The notes below the pieces were generated by a model. It was given only the letters and a program-made list of their open reading frames with translations, was not told where the DNA came from and ran no database searches. Positions 33,723 through 41,947 of a stretch of 64,000 bases of DNA are shown here, in pieces (the first letter of the stretch is position 1; each line of letters opens with the position of its first letter). The stretch lies in NCBI GenBank assembly GCA_965116865.1, contig OZ220727.1, forward strand, positions 3,224,001 to 3,288,000. The letters are read 5' to 3'. The DNA is from Aldehydirespirator sp965116865. Its GTDB lineage: Bacteria > Actinomycetota > Acidimicrobiia > Acidimicrobiales > Aldehydirespiratoraceae. Made by a program: the position numbers and the translations under genes.

Positions 33723-34271
33723 TCAGGAGCTGGGCCAGTGCGAGGGATCAAGATCTGGGGGGGCCGGCGGGAGGCGGGGCGCAGGATCATGTGAGCCGGT
33801 GGCGTATTCGACGAGTCCGGTGGTCGCCAGTGTCAACATCACCAGTGTGACGCACACGGCTGAGAGCACGCTCGCCAAGTACATCCGCCCCCGGAAAGGC
33901 GAGATCCGCCTAATGCGTGCGTGCTTGAGCCAGAAACCGTGCCAAGGATTGCGAGTCCCAGAGTGATGCCGTCCCTCTCGGATAGCGAGAATCCGTTCTA
34001 CTTCCGGCATCGTCACCAGATATATCAACCAGAATACCATGGGGTGGACGTACCCTATGAACACCCAGTTGCTCATATCGCTTGCCTCGGAGAGGTATAA
34101 CCCCAGCATGAGAGACAAGAAGAACACGTTCACATACGTGAGGAAGACTCTCGGCTGCAAGAAAGCCGCCGTGAAGGGATGAAGTGGCTTTTCTGTCCGT
34201 GCCTGGCCAGAATACGATGTGCTGTCGACCGATTCGGACTTCCTGTCGGCGGGCTCTTCAGTGTCGGTCAT
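33723..34271 (-). CDS. Membrane protein of unknown function in a low-GC insert
   Basis: 182 residues with about three membrane helices (VFLTYVNVFFLSLMLGLYLS, WVFIGYVHPMVFWLIYLVTM, MYLASVLSAVCVTLVMLTLA) and a polar N-terminus. Base composition is clearly AT-richer than its neighbours, suggesting transfer. Its ATG overlaps the stop of the next gene upstream (ATGA), indicating a two-gene operon. No family is recognised. Confidence 0.6.
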   Translation of the reverse strand: MTDTEEPADRKSESVDSTSYSGQARTEKPLHPFTAAFLQPRVFLTYVNVFFLSLMLGLYLSEASDMSNWVFIGYVHPMVFWLIYLVTMPEVERILAIREGRHHSGTRNPWHGFWLKHARIRRISPFRGRMYLASVLSAVCVTLVMLTLATTGLVEYATGSHDPAPRLPPAPPDLDPSHWPSS

Positions 34272-34480
34272 ACTCCATACACCTGTATTGTCGAAGCCCC
34301 GTCTGGAATGTAGACTCGCCTGCTGGGAAAGCCTGTCTCAATGATCCAGCGGTCTTCGTCATGCTCATAGATCACTGATAACGGATGAGCGGCAAAGAAA
34401 TCGTTGACCATATGCCCGAGACATACGACACCTGCGGCCGGACCGCCAAGATCGTATCGTTGCTGCTCGATTGAGACAAT
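34268..34480 (-). CDS. Small protein coupled to the membrane protein gene
   Basis: About 70 residues: VSIEQQRYDLGGPAAGVVCL, then HPLSVIYEHDEDRWIIETGF and RVYIPDGASTIQVYGV. It overlaps the membrane protein gene by four bases (ATGA). AAGGAG precedes an ATT at 34480 at normal spacing, so a rare ATT start is possible. The first in-frame ATG is 34411, without a good ribosome binding site. It is unrecognised and AT-rich like its partner. Confidence 0.45.
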   Translation of the reverse strand: MVSIEQQRYDLGGPAAGVVCLGHMVNDFFAAHPLSVIYEHDEDRWIIETGFPSRRVYIPDGASTIQVYGV

Positions 34481-34606
34481 GCGAACTCCTTCACTCGATT
34501 GGAAGGCACCGCACCTGGAAGATTTTATCGTTGCTGCTGACCGGTTGTCAAATCCACCGGTCAGTGGCGTGTCGGCGACCGCAATGGGGTCGGGGCCTCC
34601 GCCACC

Positions 34607-34835
34607 TTGCGAGTCCTGACCGTCGGCGCGTCCGAGGTCGCCGTCGACGGCGACACCCTCGCTGAGGTGCTCGACTCGCTGGAGTCCGCGCATCCGGGCT
34701 TCCGCGGCCGCATCCTCGACGAGGCTGGCGAGTTGCGCCGTTTCGTCAACGTGTTCGTCAGCGACGACGACGTCCGCTTCCTCGGCGGTCTCGGCACCGC
34801 GGTCTCCGACGGCGCCACGGTGAGCATCGTGCCCG
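34607..34835 (+). pseudogene. Second, truncated copy of the CysO-like gene
   Basis: From LRVLTVGASEVAVDGDTLAE to DGATVSIVPA this repeats the gene at 33266 with about 5% difference. It lacks the first eleven codons, and after SIVPA reads into unrelated sequence instead of the AVAGG end. It therefore cannot act as a sulfur carrier. The two copies flank about 1 kb of AT-rich DNA. Confidence 0.8.
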
Positions 34836-34901
34836 CCTCACAGAGCGCCGCGTGCCGGCTCGCGGCCGAGCGCGGCCGGTCCCTCGGCGCCGCCGCGACG
34901 G

Positions 34902-35235
34902 GCTGGGCTCCTGCGCGCGGCCCACGTTCTTGGCGGCCGGCTTCCGGGTCGCCCCCGACTTGGCTGGGCTTCCTGCGCGCGGCCCACGTTCGCGCACAGT
35001 CACCTGAGTTGCGTCCAGGTCCGGGTCGGGTCCCTGCGCGCGGCCCGCGTTCGCCGACGCACTGGCACAGACCACGGCCGGAGCCGTCGGGCCCCTGCGC
35101 GCGGCCCGCGTTCGCGCCGGCGGTGGATCCCCCAGGGGACTCTGATGGCGGGTCCCTGCGCGCGGCCCGCGTTCCTCCTCGCGGCGCTTCATCGCCTCCG
35201 ACGCTAAGGCGGGTCCCTGCGCGCGGCCCGCGTTC
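34902..35235 (-). CRISPR. CRISPR array, six 28-nt repeats and five spacers
   Basis: Repeats start at 34902, 34964, 35025, 35086, 35147 and 35208 and end in CTGCGCGCGGCCCGCGTTC (plus strand). GCGGG near one end can pair with CCCGC near the other. The last two repeats are identical, the next two differ at one or two positions, and the two leftmost are more degenerate. This suggests the oldest end is on the left and transcription runs leftward. Spacers are 34, 33, 33, 33 and 33 nt and mutually unrelated. The 28+33 geometry fits type I-E. No cas genes are in the window. Spacer 5 (35175-35207) exactly matches 43711-43743. Confidence 0.85.
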
Positions 35236-35339
35236 GCGCACGGGCGGGTTGTCGCGGCTCTCCCTCGGCGAGGCGAGCCTCCATTTGTGCCCATATTCGT
35301 GTTCGGGCGGGTTGTCATCGCGGGCCGGCTCCGGTTGAC

Positions 35340-35366
35340 TTGGCACTCGTGGCACGCGAGTGCCAA
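35340..35366. promoter_or_regulatory. CIRCE operator of groEL
   Basis: TTGGCACTC, nine bases, GAGTGCCAA is a perfect 9-N9-9 inverted repeat matching the CIRCE consensus bound by the repressor HrcA. It lies 59 bases before the groEL ATG, with TTGACT immediately upstream as a possible -35 element. Confidence 0.9.
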
Positions 35367-35424
35367 CCCAGGCAACCAACCAAGACACAGCCGGCCCGCC
35401 GAAGGGCCGTTTCCGGAGGTTCAC

Positions 35425-37050
<1,626 letters not shown>

Positions 37051-37073
37051 TCCCTTCACCTTCGCCCCCCAGG

Positions 37074-37113
37074 CAACAGCCCGGCCCCACCCACCCCCGA
37101 GGCCGGGCTGTTG
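37074..37113 (+). terminator. groEL terminator
   Basis: CAACAGCCCGGCC and GGCCGGGCTGTTG form a 13-pair stem around a 14-base loop, 23 bases after the groEL stop. The hairpin and flanks are repeated at 38768-38807. Confidence 0.85.
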
Positions 37114-37146
37114 CGCGCCCGGGCAGCTTGCGCGCACGGCTGAACT

Positions 37147-37490
37147 GCGCTCCATGGCTTTGCGTTGGCGCTCCATGGCTTTGCGTTGGCGCTCCATGGC
37201 TTTGCGTTGGCGCTCCATGGCTTTGCGTTGGCGCTCCATGGCTTTGCGTTGGCGCTCCATGGCTTTGCGTTGGCGCTCCATGGCTTTGCGTTGGCGCTCC
37301 ATGGCTTTGCGTTGGCGCTCCATGGCTTTGCGTTGGCGCTCCATGGCTTTGCGTTGGCGCTCCATGGCTTTGCGTTGGCGCTCCATGGCTTTGCGTTGGC
37401 GCTCCATGGCTTTGCGTTGGCGCTCCATGGCTTTGCGTTGGCGCTCCATGGCCTTGCGTTGGCGCTCCATGGCCTTGCGTTGGCGCCCCT
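37147..37490. repeat. 21-bp satellite, about 16 copies
   Basis: The unit GCTCCATGGCTTTGCGTTGG plus C is repeated head to tail with hardly any change. The final two copies read GGCCTTG. A 21-base period leaves all six frames open (MALRWRS, ALHGFAL, MERQRKA repeats), so ORFs here are not evidence of genes. Between it and the antitoxin (37491-37624) nothing is recognised. Confidence 0.95.
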
Positions 37491-37624
37491 GCTGGGGACC
37501 TGGCGGGGCTCGGGCCGGGGGAGTTGTCCGGCCATCGACGATTTCGACTACGAAATCCCCACTCGCGACACTAGTTGGCGCTATTTCACATGCATGGCCG
37601 CTGAACTGGCGCTACACTTGGAGC

Positions 37625-37855
37625 ATGACGAGCATCCAAGTGAAGAACGTCCCGAGCGACGTCCATCACACGCTCCGGCAGCGCGCCGTCGGCTCGGGCC
37701 AGTCATTGCAGGAGTACTTGTTGCAGCTGCTCTGCGAACAGGCCCGCACTCCGACGCTGGACGAGGTGCTGGAGCGAGCCGCCGGTCGTGCCGGTGGCAA
37801 CATTGGACTTGAGGCGGCCGTCGCGGCCGTCCGGGCCGACCGCGACTCGCGGTGA
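37625..37855 (+). CDS. VapB/FitA-type antitoxin
   Basis: 76 residues: MTSIQVKNVPSDVHHTLRQR, then GQSLQEYLLQLLCEQARTPT, a ribbon-helix-helix DNA-binding fold. A C-terminal arm (LDEVLERAAGRAGGN) would neutralise the toxin. Its stop overlaps the toxin GTG (GTGA). It probably represses its own operon. Confidence 0.82.
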   Translation: MTSIQVKNVPSDVHHTLRQRAVGSGQSLQEYLLQLLCEQARTPTLDEVLERAAGRAGGNIGLEAAVAAVRADRDSR

Positions 37856-38241
37856 TCGTTGCCGATGCCAGCATTGTGGTGCTGGCATTGGGCGATGACG
37901 GGCCGGCGGGCGACGCCGCCCGGGAGCGTCTTGGAGGGGAACGCCTGGCAACGCCGGAACTGTTGGACGTGGAGGTCGTGGCGGCCTGGCGCAGGCACGA
38001 AGCCGCCGGCGCCCTTGATTCAAGGCGGGCGGCGCTAGCCCGCTCCGACCTCAGAGAACTTCGGGTCGAGCGCGTTTCGCATCGCCTCCTGATGGATCGC
38101 GCCTGGGAGCTGCGAGCCAACGCAACCGTCTACGACGCGGTCTACGTCGCGCTCGCCGAGTTGCTGGACGCGCCGCTGGTCACCGCCGACAGGAAGCTCG
38201 CCAAAGTCCCCGGCACACGCTGCCGAGTTGAGATTCTCTAG
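37852..38241 (+). CDS. VapC-type PIN-domain toxin
   Basis: 129 residues. The PIN acidic residues are visible in VADASIVVLAL, TPELLDVEVVAAW, TVYDAVYVALAE and PLVTADRKLAKV. VapC toxins are Mg-dependent RNases acting on tRNA or rRNA. It is coupled to the antitoxin by GTGA. The last 38 bases of the gene are repeated three more times downstream. Confidence 0.85.
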   Translation: MIVADASIVVLALGDDGPAGDAARERLGGERLATPELLDVEVVAAWRRHEAAGALDSRRAALARSDLRELRVERVSHRLLMDRAWELRANATVYDAVYVALAELLDAPLVTADRKLAKVPGTRCRVEIL

Positions 38242-38461
38242 CAGCCAGCGGCTGGTCGGTGACGCTCTGCCGGGCAAAGTCCCCGGCACACGCTGCCGAG
38301 TTGAGATTCTCTAGCAGCCAGCGGCTGGTCGGCGACGCTCTGCCGGGCAAAGTCCCCGGCACACGCTGCCGAGTTGAGATTCTCTAGCAGCCAGCGGCTG
38401 GTCGGTGACGCTCTGCCGGGCAAAGTCCCCGGCACACGCTACCGAGTTGAGATTCTCTAGC
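38203..38461 (+). repeat. vapC 3' end repeated four times
   Basis: The sequence AAAGTCCCCGGCACACGCTG through the stop TAG occurs at about 38203, 38276, 38349 and 38422, period 73, with identical 31-base linkers. Copies differ at two or three positions. The last runs into the element at 38457. Confidence 0.9.
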
Positions 38462-38706
38462 AGAGGGCTGAGCAAATCCCGAATTGTGCAATCCTCGCTC
38501 ACAAAACCCCAAGTCAGGGGCGCGTCGCCGCAGCCACGCATATCGCCGGCTGGGCGGTGCAATCCTCGCTCCGGCGTGGCGTGGTCGGGATCGCCGAGCG
38601 CCGCAGCCGCGCATATCGCCGGCTGAGCGGTGCAATCCTCGCTCACAAAACCCCAGGTCAGGGGCTTGCACGTCACGCGAATCAGCATTGCTCAGCAGTC
38701 TCCCAG
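38457..38706. mobile_element. Decayed MITE-like element with IS1182-like ends
   Basis: The left end CTAGCAGAGGGCTGAGCAAA and the right end TTGCTCAGCAGTCTCCCAG are imperfect inverted copies and resemble CTAGGAGACTGTTGAGTAA of the IS1182-like elements. Inside are two alternating motifs, GTGCAATCCTCGCTC (three times) and CGCATATCGCCGGCTG (twice). No coding potential. Confidence 0.45.
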
Positions 38707-38767
38707 TGTCCTGACATCTGCAACGCGTTCCCCACTCTCCCAGTCCCCCCACCAATCGTCCCCCAGG

Positions 38768-38807
38768 CAACAGCCCGGCCCCACCCACCCCCGAGGCCGG
38801 GCTGTTG
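38768..38807 (+). terminator. Second copy of the groEL terminator
   Basis: The hairpin at 37074 plus flanks (about 85 bases, 37066-37152) recurs here (38760-38846) with a few changes. The 1.6 kb between the copies holds the satellite, vapBC-type pair and MITE-like element, which look like later additions. Confidence 0.8.
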
Positions 38808-38852
38808 CGCGCCCGGATAGCTTGCGCGCATTGCTGAACTGCGCCCCCTGAG

Positions 38853-39050
38853 GTGGAGATCGGCCGGCGCATCTCCGACGCCTGCGACGCCCGGGGCTTG
38901 CTGGTGCGTCCCATCGGGCGCCTCAACGTGCTGTCGCCGCCGCTGGTGCTGACCACCGACCAGATCTACTGGCTGGTCGACACGCTGCGGGCCGGCATCG
39001 AAGAAGTCGTGGCCGGCCTCGAGCGCGAGGGCCTCTGGAGCGGCCGCTGA
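38853..39050 (+). pseudogene. C-terminal fragment of a class III aminotransferase
   Basis: 65 residues (ARGLLVRPIGRLNVLSPPLV, LTTDQIYWLVDTLRAGIEEV) match the last strand-helix of PLP-dependent class III aminotransferases. The catalytic body is missing. The fragment starts right after the duplicated terminator, so the rearrangement downstream of groEL probably removed the rest. Confidence 0.65.
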
Positions 39051-39235
39051 GGATCGCGGCCCTTGCGCTGTTAGCCTGTGGATATCCAGCCGGGACGTCC
39101 GGTTGGCGGGTTCGCAGACGGGTGTTGGTTCTTCCGGTCATGGTGAGCCAAACCCGAGACATCCGCCAGGCCTCCTGATACCTGAGGCGCAACCGAACCC
39201 TGTTATTCGCCTGCATGACGCGGGCAAGGAGAACA

Positions 39236-40597
39236 ATGTCCCCCGCCTTCGCCCAGCTGGGCGTCCCCCATTCCATATATCGCGCCCTCGCGTCGCGCGG
39301 CATCATTGAGCCGTTCGAGATCCAGGCGGCCGTCCTGGCCGACGCTTTGGCCGGACACGACATCTGCGGCCGCGCCCCCACCGGGTCGGGAAAGACGCTG
39401 GCCTTCGGCATCCCGCTCGTGGCCAACGTCGCCCGGGCCGTGCCGCACAAGCCCAAGGCGCTGGTGCTGGTGCCCACACGCGAGCTCGCCGACCAGATCA
39501 AGACCGAGATCCAATCCTTCGCCGGCGACGTCCGTGTGGCCGTCGTCTACGGCGGCGTGGGCTACGACGCCCAGCGCAGAGCCCTTCGCCGAGGCGTCGA
39601 CATCCTGGTGGCCTGTCCCGGCCGTCTCGAAGACTTGATCGAGCAGCGAGAGGTCAGCCTGTCCGCAGTGGACAGGATCGTCATAGACGAGGCCGACCGG
39701 ATGGCCGACATGGGGTTCATCCCCGCTGTGCGTCGCCTGCTCGACCAGACCGCGCCGGAGCCGCAGACGATGCTGTTCTCCGCCACGCTCGACGGTGACG
39801 TGGCGTCGCTCACCCGCGACTACCAGCATCGTCCCGTGCGATACGAGATCGGCGAGGAGACGCCCGACGTGGTCGCGGCCGACCATTTGTTCTGGAACGT
39901 GTCCAGCACCGAACGCACCGAGGTCACCGCCGACGCGGTCACCGCCGCCGGCTCGGCGATCGTGTTCTGCCGGACCCGTCACGGCTGTGACCGGCTGGCC
40001 CGCCGGTTCGACCGGATCGGTGTTCGCGCCGCCGCGATCCACGGCGGCCGGAGCCAGAACCAGCGCACCCGAGCGCTGGAGGCCTTCGCGTCCGGCAGGG
40101 TGGAAGCGCTGATCGCGACCGACGTCGCCGCCCGGGGCATCCATGTCGAGGGCGTGAGCGCCGTGATCCACTACGACCCCCCCGGCGACCACAAGACCTA
40201 CCTCCACCGGTCGGGGCGCACCGCCCGGGCCGGCCGGGGCGGCGTCGTGGTCTCGCTCGTGCAGCCCGGTCAGGTCAAGGAACTGCGGCACATGCAGCGC
40301 GAGCTGGACCTGCAACAGCCGCTCACCGATGTGGATCTCACCGCCGTCCGGTCGCTCGACGGTGGCGCAAGCCGCCCCATGGAGCCGGCGGTGATCGCCG
40401 ATCCAACCCGTCAACCCGCTGTCGACTCGCAGCCGCGACGCGAAGATGGCAGGCCGCGACGCCAGGATGCCAACCAGCGATCTCGCAAGCCCGAAGGCGG
40501 GAGAGCCAAGAACCGCTCCCGGCGCCGGCGGAGCCGCAACCACCAGCCGAGGCCTGCCAACATCCGCAAGCAGACACGGGCCGGGGCGGGCACCTGA
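39236..40597 (+). CDS. DEAD-box RNA helicase
   Basis: 453 residues from the ATG at 39236 (AAGGAG upstream). All motifs are present: FEIQAAVL (Q), APTGSGKT (I), PTRELADQI (Ia), CPGRLEDL, DEAD (II), SAT (III), IVFCRTR (IV), RGIHVEGV (V) and HRSGRTARAGRGG (VI). A basic Arg/Lys/Asn-rich tail (from about 385) probably binds RNA. Such helicases remodel RNA structure in ribosome assembly or decay. The 185-base leader (39051-39235) has no gene and could be a structured 5' UTR. Confidence 0.92.
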   Translation: MSPAFAQLGVPHSIYRALASRGIIEPFEIQAAVLADALAGHDICGRAPTGSGKTLAFGIPLVANVARAVPHKPKALVLVPTRELADQIKTEIQSFAGDVRVAVVYGGVGYDAQRRALRRGVDILVACPGRLEDLIEQREVSLSAVDRIVIDEADRMADMGFIPAVRRLLDQTAPEPQTMLFSATLDGDVASLTRDYQHRPVRYEIGEETPDVVAADHLFWNVSSTERTEVTADAVTAAGSAIVFCRTRHGCDRLARRFDRIGVRAAAIHGGRSQNQRTRALEAFASGRVEALIATDVAARGIHVEGVSAVIHYDPPGDHKTYLHRSGRTARAGRGGVVVSLVQPGQVKELRHMQRELDLQQPLTDVDLTAVRSLDGGASRPMEPAVIADPTRQPAVDSQPRREDGRPRRQDANQRSRKPEGGRAKNRSRRRRSRNHQPRPANIRKQTRAGAGT

Positions 40598-40814
40598 TCG
40601 TCAGCACACGCTCAGCCGCATGTGTCCGGGGCTCGCGTTGGTCTATGACCGTGCCGGCCTTCGGGTTATGAGTTGCTTCCAGGCCGTGTCAGGCTGTGTC
40701 GAACTGTGTCAGAAAGTGCCCTTGAAGTGGGCTTTCGCGAATTGGCCGTGCCGGACCGTGCCTGTGGATAACGCCCCGTGCCGATCCGTCCATTAGAAAA
40801 TCCATTAGAAGCCG

Positions 40815-41125
40815 TCAGGGCTGTAACTCCCATTCGGCGTGGATGTCGCACACTGAGAGTTGGATCTGCTTGACGGTGATCTTGGCGTCGGGTCTGTCGA
40901 GCGAGACCCGAGCGGCTGCTGGGCTCCCTCCATACGCGCAGTCGATGGTGGGTCTGTCGGCGTCGAACGCGGTTTGGGGCGCGTCGGCAAGGGACTCGAA
41001 GATGGCAGTGGGGATCTCGATGAGCTGGTAGCGGTGCGGCATCGTGGTCCGATCGACCTGGAACGCCCGCAGCATCACGATCGCGTCGACCGCGGCGCAG
41101 TATTCCTCGAAGAGCTCGAGCGTGT
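40815..41125 (-). pseudogene. Fragment of an unknown protein, possibly a restriction-type enzyme
   Basis: The open frame reads LELFEEYCAAVDAIVMLRAF, then RYQLIEIPTAIFESLADAPQ and ITVKQIQLSVCDIHAEWELQ. It looks like a genuine protein C-terminus but I do not recognise the family. Its apparent start (41216) lies inside the two-repeat CRISPR-like unit, so the native 5' end is lost. Proximity to a broken methyltransferase gene makes a restriction partner possible, but unproven. The gap 40598-40814 holds nothing recognised. Confidence 0.35.
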
Positions 41126-41214
41126 GTTCCCTCCGCGTGCGTGCTGAGCGGACGATGCACGACCCCACCCAGGGGATGCGCCAAGGGTTCCTTCCGCGTG
41201 CGTGCTGAGCGGAC
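41126..41214 (-). CRISPR. Two-repeat CRISPR-like remnant (28-nt repeats, 33-nt spacer)
   Basis: GTTCCCTCCGCGTGCGTGCT plus GAGCGGAC (41126-41153) recurs at 41187-41214 with one change. The 28-base match stops exactly at both edges. The 33 bases between are unique. TCCGC and GCGGA in the repeat can form a stem. Geometry equals that of the main array, but the repeat sequence differs. On the minus strand it reads GTCCGCTCAGCACGCACGCG, similar in style to actinobacterial type I-E repeats. Confidence 0.55.
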
Positions 41215-41301
41215 ATGTTGAATCCAGGCCGCCTCGGTCAGCTTCGAGAGGTGCGCGGTCGTCTCAGACAGCCGTTGCGCCGCGGTCGACTTCGCCGACA
41301 G

Positions 41302-41838
41302 GGAATCAGCGACGCCGCATTAGGAGAACTGCGGCGTCAACTCGAATACAAATGCGAATGGTACGGCTCTGACCTTGTGTTGGCCGACCGTTGGTTCCCG
41401 TCGAGCCAGACATGCCACAAATGCGGAACCCGCACCAAAAACAAGTGGGAAACCGTTTGGACATGCAAAAACGACGACTGCGCTGCTCGCCACGACCGTG
41501 ACGACAACGCCGCCGTCAACCTAGCCCGATACGGACTCACAGTGGCTTACGAGCCTGTACCGGAACGCAGCAGAGTTGCGGCTGCGGGTGACGCTCAACC
41601 GAACCGCGTCACGAAACGGCAGAGGGACCATAAGACCCAAAGCGACCTATCCCCCACGGACCGGTCGCCGCACACCAGTGCAGGCAGGCCGACCAGCACA
41701 CCGAGGACAACACCTCACCGCAGGCCGGGAACAACCCCATTGGACGAGACCTACTCGCCGAACCGTGAAGAACAAGCCACCAGTTCAACCCCGCGAGGGG
41801 TGCCCAAAGCCGAACGTCAACAAAACGCAAGACTTTGA
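41302..41838 (+). pseudogene. C-terminal fragment of a TnpB
   Basis: From GISDAALGELRRQLEYKCEW the frame continues YGSDLVLADRWFPSSQTCHK, a zinc ribbon (CHKCGTRT, then WTCKNDDC) and the last RuvC Asp region HDRDDNAAVNLARYG. The catalytic N-terminal two thirds are absent. The tail after about 41590 is Thr/Pro-rich and uncertain. It belongs to a different TnpB lineage from the one at 41958. Confidence 0.75.
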
Positions 41839-41842
41839 GCAA

Positions 41843-41947
41843 CGGCTCGGTGTTGATGTCCCACACGGTGCGAAGCCGCCTGTCGTTGGGACCGCGCACC
41901 GCCTCGGTGTCGTAGTAGTAGTCCTGGCTCTTGGACAACAGAAAGGG
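41843..41947 (-). pseudogene. Central fragment of the broken DNA methyltransferase
   Basis: FLLSKSQDYYYDTEAVRGPN then RRLRTVWDINTEP is the conserved segment found well after the SPPYW motif in N4-cytosine/N6-adenine beta-type methylases. It abuts the left end of the TnpB element (41947), and the N-terminal part abuts its right end. Everything after INTEP is missing. Confidence 0.7.

Noticed and set aside
37154..37855. 233-residue ORF with a repetitive N-terminus ahead of the antitoxin
   Set aside because: The 21-bp satellite keeps the frame open. The antitoxin has its own start at 37625 and typical family length from there.
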